DNA from: Acinetobacter lwoffii
GTDB taxonomy: Bacteria > Pseudomonadota > Gammaproteobacteria > Pseudomonadales > Moraxellaceae
Direction: 5' to 3'
NCBI RefSeq assembly: GCF_022967985.1
Contig: NZ_JALJVC010000028.1
Coordinates: 1-44,306 of the forward strand
DNA: 44,306 nucleotides
Made by a program: the position numbers and the translations under genes. The notes under the pieces are model-generated. The model was not told the origin of the DNA. It ran no database searches and saw only the letters and a program-made list of their open reading frames with translations. Position 1 is the stretch's first letter; every line of letters begins with the position of its first letter. Below, piece after piece: positions 9,980 through 18,556 of this stretch.

Positions 9980-10723
9980 TTAACCTAACTTGTTCACCAG
10001 TTTAAGTGGTAATACTTTCATGGCTAGACCGAGTGGCAACCAAGGCCATTTCGGCACATAAGCCTTAACTGGTGCTTTTTCAATTTCTGCTGCCAATAAA
10101 CGCGAACCAGTTTTTTCATCTACTTCAAAAGGTAGCTTTTTTGCCCCTTCATTAATTTCAGTACGAATATATCCTGGGAAAATGGTGGTCACTTTTATTG
10201 GCGTATCGATCAATTCAGCTCGAATGCCTTCCGCTAAATGAGCCACGCCGGCCTTACTTGCACCATAAGCTGTTAAATGTTTTGGCATACCGCGCATTGC
10301 ACTCATAGATGAAATCATCACCAGATGGCCAGAGTTTTGTGCACGGAAGATTTCAACTGCAGCTTCACATTGTGCTAATGCCGAAATAAAGTTGGTTTCA
10401 ACCGTGGCTTTATTGATAGCAAAATTACCTTTACCAATCCGGCGGCCCTCACCGACACCAGCATTCACAATAACTCGGTCAATGGTGCCAAAGTCTTCTT
10501 TAAAAGCACGAAACACTTCAAACACTTGATCGTAATCGGTGACATCTAGTGTTTTGGCAATGACTTTGATGCCATATTGGCTTTCCAGTTCCTGCTTTAA
10601 GATTTCCAGACGCTCCAAACGACGTGCACAAATCGCCAGGTTATAGCCTTTTTTCGCAAATTCACGTGCCATACCGGCGCCGATCCCTGAACTTGCACCG
10701 GTAATTAAAATTGTTTTAGCCAT
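9980..10723 (-). CDS. Short-chain dehydrogenase/reductase
   Basis: This 247-residue protein is a classical SDR. It has TGASSGIG at residues 8-15 for NAD(P) binding, NAG near residue 89, a catalytic Ser in MISSMSA, and YGASK (Tyr and Lys) near residue 152. An Arg-rich turn (CARRLERLE) after strand 2 suggests NADP preference. It is the last gene of the operon that starts with the ACAD at 13885, 52 nt after the phosphatase-like gene. In related ACAD10/11-type clusters an oxidoreductase would act on hydroxy- or keto-acyl intermediates; that role is inferred. Confidence 0.9.
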   Translation of the reverse strand: MAKTILITGASSGIGAGMAREFAKKGYNLAICARRLERLEILKQELESQYGIKVIAKTLDVTDYDQVFEVFRAFKEDFGTIDRVIVNAGVGEGRRIGKGNFAINKATVETNFISALAQCEAAVEIFRAQNSGHLVMISSMSAMRGMPKHLTAYGASKAGVAHLAEGIRAELIDTPIKVTTIFPGYIRTEINEGAKKLPFEVDEKTGSRLLAAEIEKAPVKAYVPKWPWLPLGLAMKVLPLKLVNKLG

Positions 10724-10775
10724 GTATTTACCCTATTCCTTTATTTTTCTAGCGTATTAGGTTTTCAATCTCATT

Positions 10776-11474
10776 TTAAATCCAGGTCAATAAGTCTGGA
10801 CGCTGTGCTTTAATAAAATGATGTTCATTTAAACTGAGTAGTTGCGGTTCATTACCCACCAGACGTAGTGTCGTGATACTGGTATTGGTAATCGCCCAGT
10901 TCAGAGCAAAGGTTTTCTCCGGACTAAGGCCCAAAATTTTGCCTACAGCCACAGAAATCACCCCACCTGAGGTATAAACTACTGCATAGCGTGGTCGGCT
11001 TTTGGACAACTGGTCGCACAGATTTTCTAAGCCGCTTTCCACGCGTGCTTTGAAACTTGGCCAAGATTCATCATATTCATGGTGATAATCATCGCCAGTC
11101 CAGCGTGCAATTGCACCGCTAAAAATCTTGCTCAGATAATCCCGTGGATTTTCATGTTCTGATACATCCTGTTTCAGCAATTCAGGCTGATTAAAGCGCG
11201 GCTCATAACGGGCGAATACCTGCTGATGATTAAATTCATTCCAGGCACTATCGGTCAGAATCTCACTTTCCGGAAAACATTTGTCCAGTGATAATTGCGC
11301 TGTCTGTTGATGGCGTTGCATGGAACCAGCCACCACATAAGGCGCTTCTTTCAGGATTTCTTCAAAATATCGACCCAAAAGCTTTGCCTGTAACTCGCCG
11401 TTGGGCGAAAGTTGATCGTAACTTTCTGCGCCAAAAGAGGCCTGGCCATGCCGGATCAAGTAAATGGTAGTCAT
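10776..11474 (-). CDS. Histidine phosphatase-superfamily protein with altered second His motif
   Basis: This 232-residue protein starts with the superfamily signature LIRHGQASFG (nucleophile His near residue 9, with RHG). The usual late motif S-H-G-G, which carries the second catalytic His, reads VVYTSGGVIS here, so that His is replaced by Ser. The Arg and Glu positions of the pocket were not verified. It overlaps the kinase gene by 4 nt (ATGA), so the two are translationally coupled. It may be a phosphatase acting on a phospho-acyl intermediate or an inactive relative. The fold call is secure; the activity is not. Confidence 0.85.
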   Translation of the reverse strand: MTTIYLIRHGQASFGAESYDQLSPNGELQAKLLGRYFEEILKEAPYVVAGSMQRHQQTAQLSLDKCFPESEILTDSAWNEFNHQQVFARYEPRFNQPELLKQDVSEHENPRDYLSKIFSGAIARWTGDDYHHEYDESWPSFKARVESGLENLCDQLSKSRPRYAVVYTSGGVISVAVGKILGLSPEKTFALNWAITNTSITTLRLVGNEPQLLSLNEHHFIKAQRPDLLTWI

Positions 11475-12592
11475 TTTGGCATTATCTCTTTAAATTTAAG
11501 CACATACTTTTGTGCAATCTCATTGGCTTCCAGTTTTTGCTTGCCAATCAGTTTTAAGGCACGAATATGCAAGGCATGAATCACCACCCAGAAATCCTTG
11601 AATGCTGGATTATTAGTCTGTTTATGGTAATAACGATAATAGATCTGCTGGGCAATGACCGCGAGACGGAATACACCAAACACCTCATAAAATGTCCAGT
11701 TCTCAGGCTGCAAACCGGTTTTTTCAAGATAATAATCTACGACCTCTTTACGGGTAAACATACCTTTTAGATTGGTCGGCTGACGACGAGTCGCTTTAAA
11801 AATGGCATTATCGGTATCTTCTACCCAATAGGCCAAGGCAGAACCTAGGTCCATGAGCGGATCGCCAAGGGTGGCCATTTCCCAGTCCAGTACACCAATC
11901 ACTTCAGTCGGATTTTCCGGATTTAAGATGACATTATCAAAACGCCAGTCATTATGAATCACACAGGTTTTGGAATCAGAAGGAATATTGTCTTTCAGCC
12001 AGTTGCGTACATATTTAAAGGATGGAACATTCAACGTTTTGGCCTTTTCATAACGAGCATCCCAGCCTTCGACCTGACGGCGACAATAGCCTTCACCCTT
12101 ACCGAGATTTTTAAGTTCGGTCCCTTGATAAGGCACCTGATGCAGTTCGATCAGTTTATCAATCACATTGATACATAAAGTTCGGATATCGGATTCAGTA
12201 AGCTGCAGCTCAGGTGGCATTTTGGCGCGAGGGATAATTCCTTCCAGACGTTTCATCACATAGAAATCACAACCAATGACCGATTCATCTTGACAAAGCG
12301 CCACCATTTCAGGCACCACAGGATAATGTTCAGCCAAGGCTTTCTGCACATGATATTCACGTGCCATGTCATGTGCAGATTTGGCTTTGGTACCGTGCGG
12401 CGGACGACGTAAAATTAGATCGGCATTGGTATACTGTAAACGGTAGGTCCAGTTTGAAGCTCCGCCTGAATATTGGGTCACTTGCACAGGGCCTTCAACA
12501 TTCACATTTTGCTGAATTAACCAATTGGTGATGGCTTGTACATCCAGTTCTTCGCCTTGACGAACTGCTCCACCTACATCAATAACCGCCAT
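11471..12592 (-). CDS. APH/ACAD10-11-type phosphotransferase
   Basis: This 373-residue protein is an aminoglycoside phosphotransferase-fold kinase, with YSGGASNWTY as nucleotide loop, LILRRPP as the Lys region, VIHNDWRFDNVIL as the Brenner-type catalytic loop (Asp and Asn), and GVLDWEMATLGDPLMDLG as the metal-binding Asp segment. This form matches the kinase domain of human ACAD10/11 and bacterial LvaA-like proteins, not drug kinases. Those phosphorylate the 4-hydroxyl of 4-hydroxyacyl-CoAs before phosphate loss on a paired dehydrogenase. The ACAD gene is 51 nt upstream, and the phosphatase-like gene overlaps its end. A good AAGGA precedes the ATG. Confidence 0.88.
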   Translation of the reverse strand: MAVIDVGGAVRQGEELDVQAITNWLIQQNVNVEGPVQVTQYSGGASNWTYRLQYTNADLILRRPPHGTKAKSAHDMAREYHVQKALAEHYPVVPEMVALCQDESVIGCDFYVMKRLEGIIPRAKMPPELQLTESDIRTLCINVIDKLIELHQVPYQGTELKNLGKGEGYCRRQVEGWDARYEKAKTLNVPSFKYVRNWLKDNIPSDSKTCVIHNDWRFDNVILNPENPTEVIGVLDWEMATLGDPLMDLGSALAYWVEDTDNAIFKATRRQPTNLKGMFTRKEVVDYYLEKTGLQPENWTFYEVFGVFRLAVIAQQIYYRYYHKQTNNPAFKDFWVVIHALHIRALKLIGKQKLEANEIAQKYVLKFKEIMPK

Positions 12593-12643
12593 AATTTTTC
12601 CTTAAAATTTTTTAATACGTTGCAATCTTCTATTTAAGCCAGT

Positions 12644-13885
12644 TTATTTTTTGTGGCGTGTACTGTAGCCACGTTTTGCCAGTTCCAGTTTGGCAATCAT
12701 GCCCTTATGTACTTCATCTGGACCATCGGCCAAACGCAAGGCACGTGCCTGGGCAAAAAATCCGGTTAATGGTGTATCTCGAGAAACACCGGCACCGCCG
12801 TGGATCTGGATGGCCATATCGACGACTTTTTCCAGCACACTTGGCGCAACGACTTTAATTGCAGAAATTTCAGTCAGTGCCGCCATATTCCCTAAAGTAT
12901 CCATTTTATAGGCTGCATACAAGGTCAAAAGACGTGCCTGATCAATCGCAACCCGTGCTTCCGCGACACGTTCCAAGTTACCGCCAAGTTTTAAAATCTC
13001 TTTGCCAAATGCTGTCCGGCTCATGCCTCGGTCAATCATCAACTCTAAGGATTTTTCCGCAGCCCCGATGCAGCGCATACAATGATGAATACGGCCTGGC
13101 CCTAAACGGCCTTGGGCAATTTCAAAACCCTGACCGGCGCCACCAATAAAATTCGCTACCGGAACGCGGACATTTTCAAAGCTGACTTCCCCATGGCCAT
13201 GTGGCGCATCATAGTCACCAAATACAGGCAGCATACGTTCAATTTTTACCCCTGCGGTATCTACCGGAACTAGAACCATCGAATGCTGATGATGACGGTC
13301 TTTTGTTTCATCTGGAGTATGCGCCATAAAAATAATAATTTTGGCATTTGGATCGCCCAGACCTGATGACCACCATTTACGGCCATTCAAAACAATCTCA
13401 TTACCTTCCACCATCGCCGTTGCCTGCATATTGGTGGCATCACTGGATGCAACTGCAGGTTCAGTCATACAAAAGACTGAACGGATTTTTCCTTCTAAAA
13501 GTGGCATCAGCCATTCTTGTTTTTGTTCTTCAGAACCATAACGCCACAATACTTCCATATTGCCGCTATCTGGCGCATTACAGTTAAATACGACTGGTGC
13601 AATCAGGCTACGACCTGAAAGTTCGGCAATATGTGCATATTCCTGAACTGATAAACCTTGGCCACGTTCAGGACAAGGGAGAAACATATTCCAGAGGCCA
13701 GCTGCCTTGGCTTTGGCTTTTAAGCTTTCCAGTTCTGCTGGCCATTGCCATTTGGTCCAGTCACCGCCTTGATTCAACTCATGAACCTGCTGCCAGAAAT
13801 CAGCTTCAACTGGTTCAATTTCCTCAGCAATAAATTTTTTGGTTCTATTTAAATAATCTTGTGCACGTGCTGAAAGCTCAAACAT
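12644..13885 (-). CDS. Acyl-CoA dehydrogenase, ACAD10/11 type
   Basis: This 413-residue protein is a full-length FAD-dependent acyl-CoA dehydrogenase: MTEPAVASSDATN and WWSSGLGDPN in the middle domain, then MIDRGMSRTAFGKE and QIHGGAGVSRDTPL in the C-terminal helical domain. In place of the usual EGT base motif it has LRLADGPDEVHKGMIAK, the pattern I know from ACAD10/11-like enzymes. First gene of the operon, with AAGGGA before the start. Together with the downstream kinase it suggests catabolism of hydroxylated fatty acids: kinase phosphorylates, dehydrogenase removes phosphate and isomerises. No acyl-CoA ligase lies in the operon. Confidence 0.92.
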   Translation of the reverse strand: MFELSARAQDYLNRTKKFIAEEIEPVEADFWQQVHELNQGGDWTKWQWPAELESLKAKAKAAGLWNMFLPCPERGQGLSVQEYAHIAELSGRSLIAPVVFNCNAPDSGNMEVLWRYGSEEQKQEWLMPLLEGKIRSVFCMTEPAVASSDATNMQATAMVEGNEIVLNGRKWWSSGLGDPNAKIIIFMAHTPDETKDRHHQHSMVLVPVDTAGVKIERMLPVFGDYDAPHGHGEVSFENVRVPVANFIGGAGQGFEIAQGRLGPGRIHHCMRCIGAAEKSLELMIDRGMSRTAFGKEILKLGGNLERVAEARVAIDQARLLTLYAAYKMDTLGNMAALTEISAIKVVAPSVLEKVVDMAIQIHGGAGVSRDTPLTGFFAQARALRLADGPDEVHKGMIAKLELAKRGYSTRHKK

Positions 13886-13974
13886 CTCTTTTATCCCTTT
13901 AAATATTCTAATTCATACGCTTTACAACACCTTAACCCAAAACCTATTATGAATAAAATGATTTTAACCCATAC

Positions 13975-13992
13975 AATATTATGCATAATATT
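13975..13992. promoter_or_regulatory. 18-bp perfect palindrome, likely LysR operator
   Basis: AATATTATGCATAATATT is a perfect inverted repeat centred between the divergent ACAD operon and the LysR gene. It fits the T-N11-A type of site bound by LysR regulators. Its position also argues that the LysR protein starts at 14008 and not at 13981, where coding would run through the palindrome. Confidence 0.6.
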
Positions 13993-14007
13993 CATTCCAA
14001 AACAGTC

Positions 14008-14898
14008 ATGGACCTGCGAAATTTTCATCGTATCGACATTAACCTTTATCCGCTTTTTATGGCAATTTATGAGCAGAATAGTATTTCTAAAGCTGCACAG
14101 ATTTTATCAGTTAGCCAGTCTGCTGCCAGTCATGCTCTGCAACGTTTAAGACAGCATTTACAAGATGATTTATTTGTACGTACTGGTAGCAAAATGCAGC
14201 CTACGCCGTTTGCGGAACAGATCTATCCTGAGCTGAAGAATGCACTTTTTGCGATTCAAAATATTTCAATACAGCATCAGCACTTCAGACCGGAAATGAT
14301 TCAGAGTTTGAAAATTGCCGTACATGATGAAATTGAGCCAATGATCTTTCCCAGACTGGTTCAGCACTTTCAACAACTCAATCTGGAAATTCAACTTAGC
14401 AGCATGAAGCTGGACCGTAAAAATATAGCAGCAGACCTCGCCTCTCAACAGGTCGATTTTGTCATAGATCTGGAACAAAACATTGCTGAAAAAATCCAGT
14501 TTGAGCGTCTGGTTCAAGATGAATTTGTAGTGTGTACACAATTAACAGAAATGAATGAGCAGATTTATCTTGCCTCACCTCATATTGGCGTGTCATCACG
14601 CCGTACTGGTGTTTTGGTTGAAGATATTTATTTAAGTCGGAAACAATATTCACGACAGATTTTTTTACGCTGTCAGCATTACTCAACTGCTCTGCAAATT
14701 CTGGAGCAGCAAAAGACAGCCATGCTGACTATTCCTAAAAATGTATTGACGCATTTACAATTGGCTACCAGTCTAAATATTTTTGAAGTCCCTGTGGAAC
14801 TGCCGAAAATTAATATGGGGATGTATTGGCATAAGGATTTGCAAGAGAATAAAAGACATCAATTTTTGAGAAGTGAAATTTATAAAATTTTTGCTTAG
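14008..14898 (+). CDS. LysR-family transcriptional regulator
   Basis: This 296-residue protein has an N-terminal winged HTH (LYPLFMAIYEQNSISKAAQIL then SQSAASHALQRLRQHL) and DDLFVRTGSKMQPT, the standard LysR linker. A periplasmic-binding-like effector domain follows from about residue 85. An upstream in-frame ATG at 13981 would add nine residues, but it overlaps the 18-bp palindrome. It is divergent from the ACAD-kinase-phosphatase-SDR operon and is the best candidate for its regulator; the inducer would be a pathway acyl compound by inference. Its stop codon lies inside the first copy of the repeated word at 14894. Confidence 0.9.
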   Translation: MDLRNFHRIDINLYPLFMAIYEQNSISKAAQILSVSQSAASHALQRLRQHLQDDLFVRTGSKMQPTPFAEQIYPELKNALFAIQNISIQHQHFRPEMIQSLKIAVHDEIEPMIFPRLVQHFQQLNLEIQLSSMKLDRKNIAADLASQQVDFVIDLEQNIAEKIQFERLVQDEFVVCTQLTEMNEQIYLASPHIGVSSRRTGVLVEDIYLSRKQYSRQIFLRCQHYSTALQILEQQKTAMLTIPKNVLTHLQLATSLNIFEVPVELPKINMGMYWHKDLQENKRHQFLRSEIYKIFA

Positions 14899-15000
14899 GC
14901 TATTTATAAAGGAATGCAAGTTTACTTAGGCTATTTTTATATAAGCTTAGATGGTTGCATCTTCATCTTTTCAGTAGAAAAATATACTTAGGCTATTTTA
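14894..15000 (+). repeat. Three copies of a repeated word CTTAGGCTATTT
   Basis: Exact copies start at 14894, 14925 and 14987, all on the plus strand, two of them preceded by A and one by G. The first overlaps the LysR stop codon. Further intergenic copies are at 32829 and 43909. Function unknown. Confidence 0.75.
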
Positions 15001-15066
15001 GCTGGTACAAAACTAAACACTGAGTGATTAGCTTTTAAGCCGTAGATCTACTGGCTTTGCTCTAAA

Positions 15067-15678
15067 ATGGCTCGACTTTTAGCTGTGATTTTACAGCTGG
15101 TTTTGCTGATTTGGATCTTGCCTTTGTTAAATCTCTCCATCACCTGGCAAATTGTGCTGGGCCTCGTACTGCTGTGTTTTTCTTATTATCTGCTGCATAA
15201 AATTACAGTTTATTTAAAAGATGTTTTCCGCCCCTTTAAGAAAGGCAAAAAATACTGGTGCCGTGTAAAAGCCGTAAGTGATGGTGATACCCTCACCTGC
15301 TACCGTTTTAATATTCGTCGCTCTGAGACCAAATTGCGCTTTGCTTTTGTCGATGCCCCTGAATCATCACAAGCCTATGGCAAGGAATCGCAACGTCTGG
15401 TCAAAAGCATGGTGAATAATAAAATGGTTCGGGTCAAGATAACCGACATTGACCGTTATGGTCGCTGTGTGGGTGTCGTCTATCGCTATCGCAAAAATAT
15501 CAATGAAGAGATTGTCAAACGTGGTGCAGCGTGGGTCTATGAAGAATATATCAAGGACAAAACCCATTTACGCTATATGATGGAACTGCAAAATAAAGCC
15601 AAGAAACAGAAAAAAGGCCTTTGGAAAAGTAGTCGTCCTGTACGTCCAAGTGTTTATCGTAAACAGGTAAAATCGTAA
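15067..15678 (+). CDS. Membrane-anchored thermonuclease-family nuclease
   Basis: This 203-residue protein has two hydrophobic segments at about residues 5-22 and 27-45, then a staphylococcal nuclease-like OB-fold domain: VKAVSDGDTLTC, LRFAFVDAPESSQAYGKES and DRYGRCVGVVY, with the Asp, Glu and Arg positions expected for Ca-dependent phosphodiester cleavage. The tail is strongly basic. The N-terminus suggests an inner-membrane anchor, probably with the domain on one membrane face; which side is uncertain. It lies alone between the repeat-rich spacer and the cio operon, which is convergent. Confidence 0.85.
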   Translation: MARLLAVILQLVLLIWILPLLNLSITWQIVLGLVLLCFSYYLLHKITVYLKDVFRPFKKGKKYWCRVKAVSDGDTLTCYRFNIRRSETKLRFAFVDAPESSQAYGKESQRLVKSMVNNKMVRVKITDIDRYGRCVGVVYRYRKNINEEIVKRGAAWVYEEYIKDKTHLRYMMELQNKAKKQKKGLWKSSRPVRPSVYRKQVKS

Positions 15679-15711
15679 ATTTGGTTTTATCAAAGATAAA
15701 TGGCAAATAAT

Positions 15712-15745
15712 AAAAAGTGATCAGTACATTCAGATCACTTTTTTC
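15712..15745. terminator. Bidirectional terminator between nuclease and cio operon
   Basis: AAAAAGTGATC (15712-15722) pairs with GATCACTTTTT (15733-15743) around a 10-nt loop, with T runs in both directions. It serves the two convergent units. Confidence 0.85.
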
Positions 15746-15765
15746 ATTTTTTTAGTTTTACTAAT

Positions 15766-15873
15766 TTAATAAGCCAAATGCACCAGAAAGCGGAATGCGC
15801 CAGCAATCAGGGCCAGCGTTAAAAATCCTGCCAGCCATAATCCTACAAACCATAATGCCTGTTTGCCTTTCAT
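15766..15873 (-). CDS. DUF2474 small membrane protein of the cyanide-insensitive oxidase
   Basis: This 35-residue single-helix protein, MKGKQALWFVGLWLAGFL then TLALIAGAFRFLVHLAY, lies 9 nt after cioB with an AGGAG ribosome binding site. DUF2474 proteins are CydX-like small subunits encoded with CioAB-type bd oxidases. It would stabilise the oxidase in the inner membrane. It is easy to miss because of its size. Confidence 0.85.
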   Translation of the reverse strand: MKGKQALWFVGLWLAGFLTLALIAGAFRFLVHLAY

Positions 15874-15882
15874 GACCACTCC

Positions 15883-16887
15883 TTAATGATAGCCATCATC
15901 GCCGACCCTGACCTTATGCCGGAATACCCAATAGGACATACCCGTATAAATCACAATAATAGGAATCAGGATCAAGGCACCAATCAAGGCAAATAGCTGG
16001 CTATTTTCATGCGCTGCAGCCTGCCAGATAGTCACGCTCGGCGGGATAATATATGGCCATAGACTGATCAAGAATCCAGTATAAGCGAGGAAAACCAGAA
16101 CCAGCATATAGGTAAATGGACCTAATTCACTGCGTCTTTTGCAGGCACGTAAGGCCAGCCAGGTAAATAGCAGAACCAGAACTGGAACTGGCATAAAATA
16201 GGTGAATTGTGGCTGACTAAACCAGCGTTCGGCAATCTGTGGATGGGTCAACGGCGTATAAATACTGACAGCACCCAATATGATCAGCAAGGCCATAATC
16301 AGCTTAGGCATCAGTTTAAACATTCGATCCTGCAAGTCATCTCCGGTTTTATAAATCAGCCAGCCACAGCCTAATGCCGCATAGAGCACCACCACACTGA
16401 TTCCGGTAAAGATACTGAATGGAGTGAGCCAGTCCAGACCACCCCCAACATAGACACCATTTCGGGTTTCAATCCCCTGAATATAGGCCCCTAAAATCAT
16501 GCCTTGCAGGAAACTGGTAATCGCAGAACCACCGATAAAGGCTTTATCCCACCAATGCTTACTGCGGTTTGCCTTGAAGCGGAACTCAAAAGCCACGCCG
16601 CGGAAAATCAAGGCAATCACCATCAGAATAATTGGCATATACAGTGCCGAGAGTACGGTCGAGTAAGCAAGTGGGAAAGCTGCAAATAACCCTGCACCAC
16701 CCAGTACCATCCAGGTTTCATTGCCATCCCAGACCGGAGCCACGGTATTCATCATGACATCACGTTCATCCTGATGCGGAAAGAAAGGAAACAAGATGCC
16801 GATGCCCAGATCGAAACCATCAAGAATAGTATAAATCAATACACCCAAACCAATAATCACAATCCAGATTAATGATAAATCAATCAT
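15883..16887 (-). CDS. cioB: Cytochrome bd-type (cyanide-insensitive) ubiquinol oxidase subunit II
   Basis: This 334-residue inner-membrane protein has about eight hydrophobic helices. It opens DLSLIWIVIIGLGVLIYTILDG and has the WDGNETWMVLGG motif near residue 53, both hallmarks of CydB/CioB. It pairs with subunit I to oxidise ubiquinol and reduce oxygen to water. Its start overlaps the cioA stop by 4 nt (ATGA), giving coupled translation, and the DUF2474 gene follows. The short-loop subunit I and the DUF2474 gene favour the CioAB form over E. coli-type CydAB. Confidence 0.92.
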   Translation of the reverse strand: MIDLSLIWIVIIGLGVLIYTILDGFDLGIGILFPFFPHQDERDVMMNTVAPVWDGNETWMVLGGAGLFAAFPLAYSTVLSALYMPIILMVIALIFRGVAFEFRFKANRSKHWWDKAFIGGSAITSFLQGMILGAYIQGIETRNGVYVGGGLDWLTPFSIFTGISVVVLYAALGCGWLIYKTGDDLQDRMFKLMPKLIMALLIILGAVSIYTPLTHPQIAERWFSQPQFTYFMPVPVLVLLFTWLALRACKRRSELGPFTYMLVLVFLAYTGFLISLWPYIIPPSVTIWQAAAHENSQLFALIGALILIPIIVIYTGMSYWVFRHKVRVGDDGYH

Positions 16888-18338
16888 TTTTTATCCTCCT
16901 GATCCGGTTGTTCAGGAACTTCTTCGATACGTTCGCGAATACTACTTAATGGTCGGCGTGAAGCCTGAACTACATCGCTATCTGATTCATGATCTGGTCG
17001 GGTATGAATAAAATCCGGGCCTTTGTGCATCAGGCGCAACATGTAGTAAATTCCGATACCAAATACCACACAGTAGACGACTACAAAAATAATCAGGGTC
17101 AGCCCCACCTGCTCAGCAGAAACCGGTGACAATGCATCCTTGGTACGCATGATGCCGTATACCACCCAAGGCTGACGGCCGACTTCTGTGGTAAACCATC
17201 CCGCCAGCATGGCAATAAATCCAGAAGGTCCCATAATCAAGGCGAATCGGTGCAATGCACGGGATTCATAAAAGCGACCACGGGTACGTGCCCACGCTCC
17301 CCATAACGCCAGTAACAGCATCAATACGCCGAGTCCGACCATAATCCGGAAGCTCCAGAACACCACCAGTGAATTCGGCCGGTCTTCAGGTGCAAAGTCT
17401 TTAAGTCCCGTAACCTTTCCATCCATCGAGTGGGTCAGAATCAGGCTCCCCAAGTTGGGAATTGCGACTGCATATTTGGTTTCTTCGGCTTCCATATCTG
17501 GAATACCAAAGAGGTATAAGGGCATGCCTTCATCATGATTGGTTTCCCAGTGTCCTTCCATAGCTGCAAGTTTTGCTGGCTGATGCTCAAGGGTATTAAT
17601 ACCGTGCATATCACCGACGATGACCTGTAAAGGTGCTAGTACTAGAAGCAGCCACATCGCCATGGAAAATGAGGTCTTGACCAGTGCATCACGACGGCCT
17701 TTGATCAGATGCCATGCGGCTGTAGCAGCGACCAGTAAGGCGGAAACCAGAAAGGCAGCCATGGCCATATGGGCCAGACGATAAGGGAAAGATGGGTTAA
17801 ACACGATAGCAAGCCAATCTTGCGGCACAATCAGGCCATTTTCAATCGCAAAGCCTTGTGGGGTCTGCATCCAGCTATTGGACGATAGAATCCAGAACAT
17901 GGAAATACAGGTTCCTATCGCAACCATCAAGGTTGAGAAAAAGTGCGCCTTTGGTCCCACTCGACCCCATCCAAAGAGCATGATGCCCAAGAATCCGGCT
18001 TCTAAAAAGAAGGCGGTTAAAACTTCATAAGCCAGCAAGGGCCCAGTCACACTTCCTGCCACCCGGGAAAATTCACTCCAGTTGGTTCCAAACTGGTAGC
18101 TCATGACCACACCAGAGACGACGCCCATCCCGAATGCCACAGCGAAAATTTTCACCCAAAATTTGAATAGATCCTGAAAAATCGGGTTTTGGGTTTTGAG
18201 CCAGCGCCATTCCAGAATGGCCAGAAAGCTGGCCAAGCCGATTGAAATAGCCGGAAAAATGATATGAAAAGATACAGTAAAGGCGAACTGTATTCGTGCT
18301 AACTCTAATGCAGTTAAACCCAGAGTCATAAGCTTCAC
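16884..18338 (-). CDS. cioA: Cytochrome bd-type (cyanide-insensitive) ubiquinol oxidase subunit I
   Basis: This 484-residue inner-membrane protein carries the subunit I signatures: LARIQFAFTVSFHIIFPAIS (heme b595 His near residue 25), WSEFSRVAGSVTGPLLAYE, RLAHMAMAAFL (second heme His) and TTEVGRQPWVVYG near residue 388. The quinol loop between helices 6 and 7 (EHQPAKLAAMEGHW and onward) is short, as in CioA. It uses ubiquinol to reduce oxygen with high affinity and low sensitivity to cyanide. A good AGGTGA ribosome binding site precedes the ATG at 18338. It is first in the operon and shares a 255-bp upstream region with the divergent MarR gene. Confidence 0.93.
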   Translation of the reverse strand: MKLMTLGLTALELARIQFAFTVSFHIIFPAISIGLASFLAILEWRWLKTQNPIFQDLFKFWVKIFAVAFGMGVVSGVVMSYQFGTNWSEFSRVAGSVTGPLLAYEVLTAFFLEAGFLGIMLFGWGRVGPKAHFFSTLMVAIGTCISMFWILSSNSWMQTPQGFAIENGLIVPQDWLAIVFNPSFPYRLAHMAMAAFLVSALLVAATAAWHLIKGRRDALVKTSFSMAMWLLLVLAPLQVIVGDMHGINTLEHQPAKLAAMEGHWETNHDEGMPLYLFGIPDMEAEETKYAVAIPNLGSLILTHSMDGKVTGLKDFAPEDRPNSLVVFWSFRIMVGLGVLMLLLALWGAWARTRGRFYESRALHRFALIMGPSGFIAMLAGWFTTEVGRQPWVVYGIMRTKDALSPVSAEQVGLTLIIFVVVYCVVFGIGIYYMLRLMHKGPDFIHTRPDHESDSDVVQASRRPLSSIRERIEEVPEQPDQEDKK

Positions 18339-18556
18339 CTATGCATTGTTATTTGGCATCTTTGCCCTTCAATTTTTAAGTCATGAATTTTTCTAGTGAC
18401 ATGGTTAGCTTAGGCGTGGCTGTTATAAAAAGTATGTAGTCTTTTGTTGATTATTTTTTAATCAGGTTAAACTGTGTAAGTGCTGCTAGCAGAGAAAATA
18501 TTACTCTCAATAATTTTAAAACTCTTCTCTTGAGCTTTGGATAAAACAGGCGTAAA

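Noticed and set aside
12658..13833. Several plus-strand ORFs opposite the ACAD gene
   Set aside because: Their start sites and composition are those of antisense shadows of a conserved gene.
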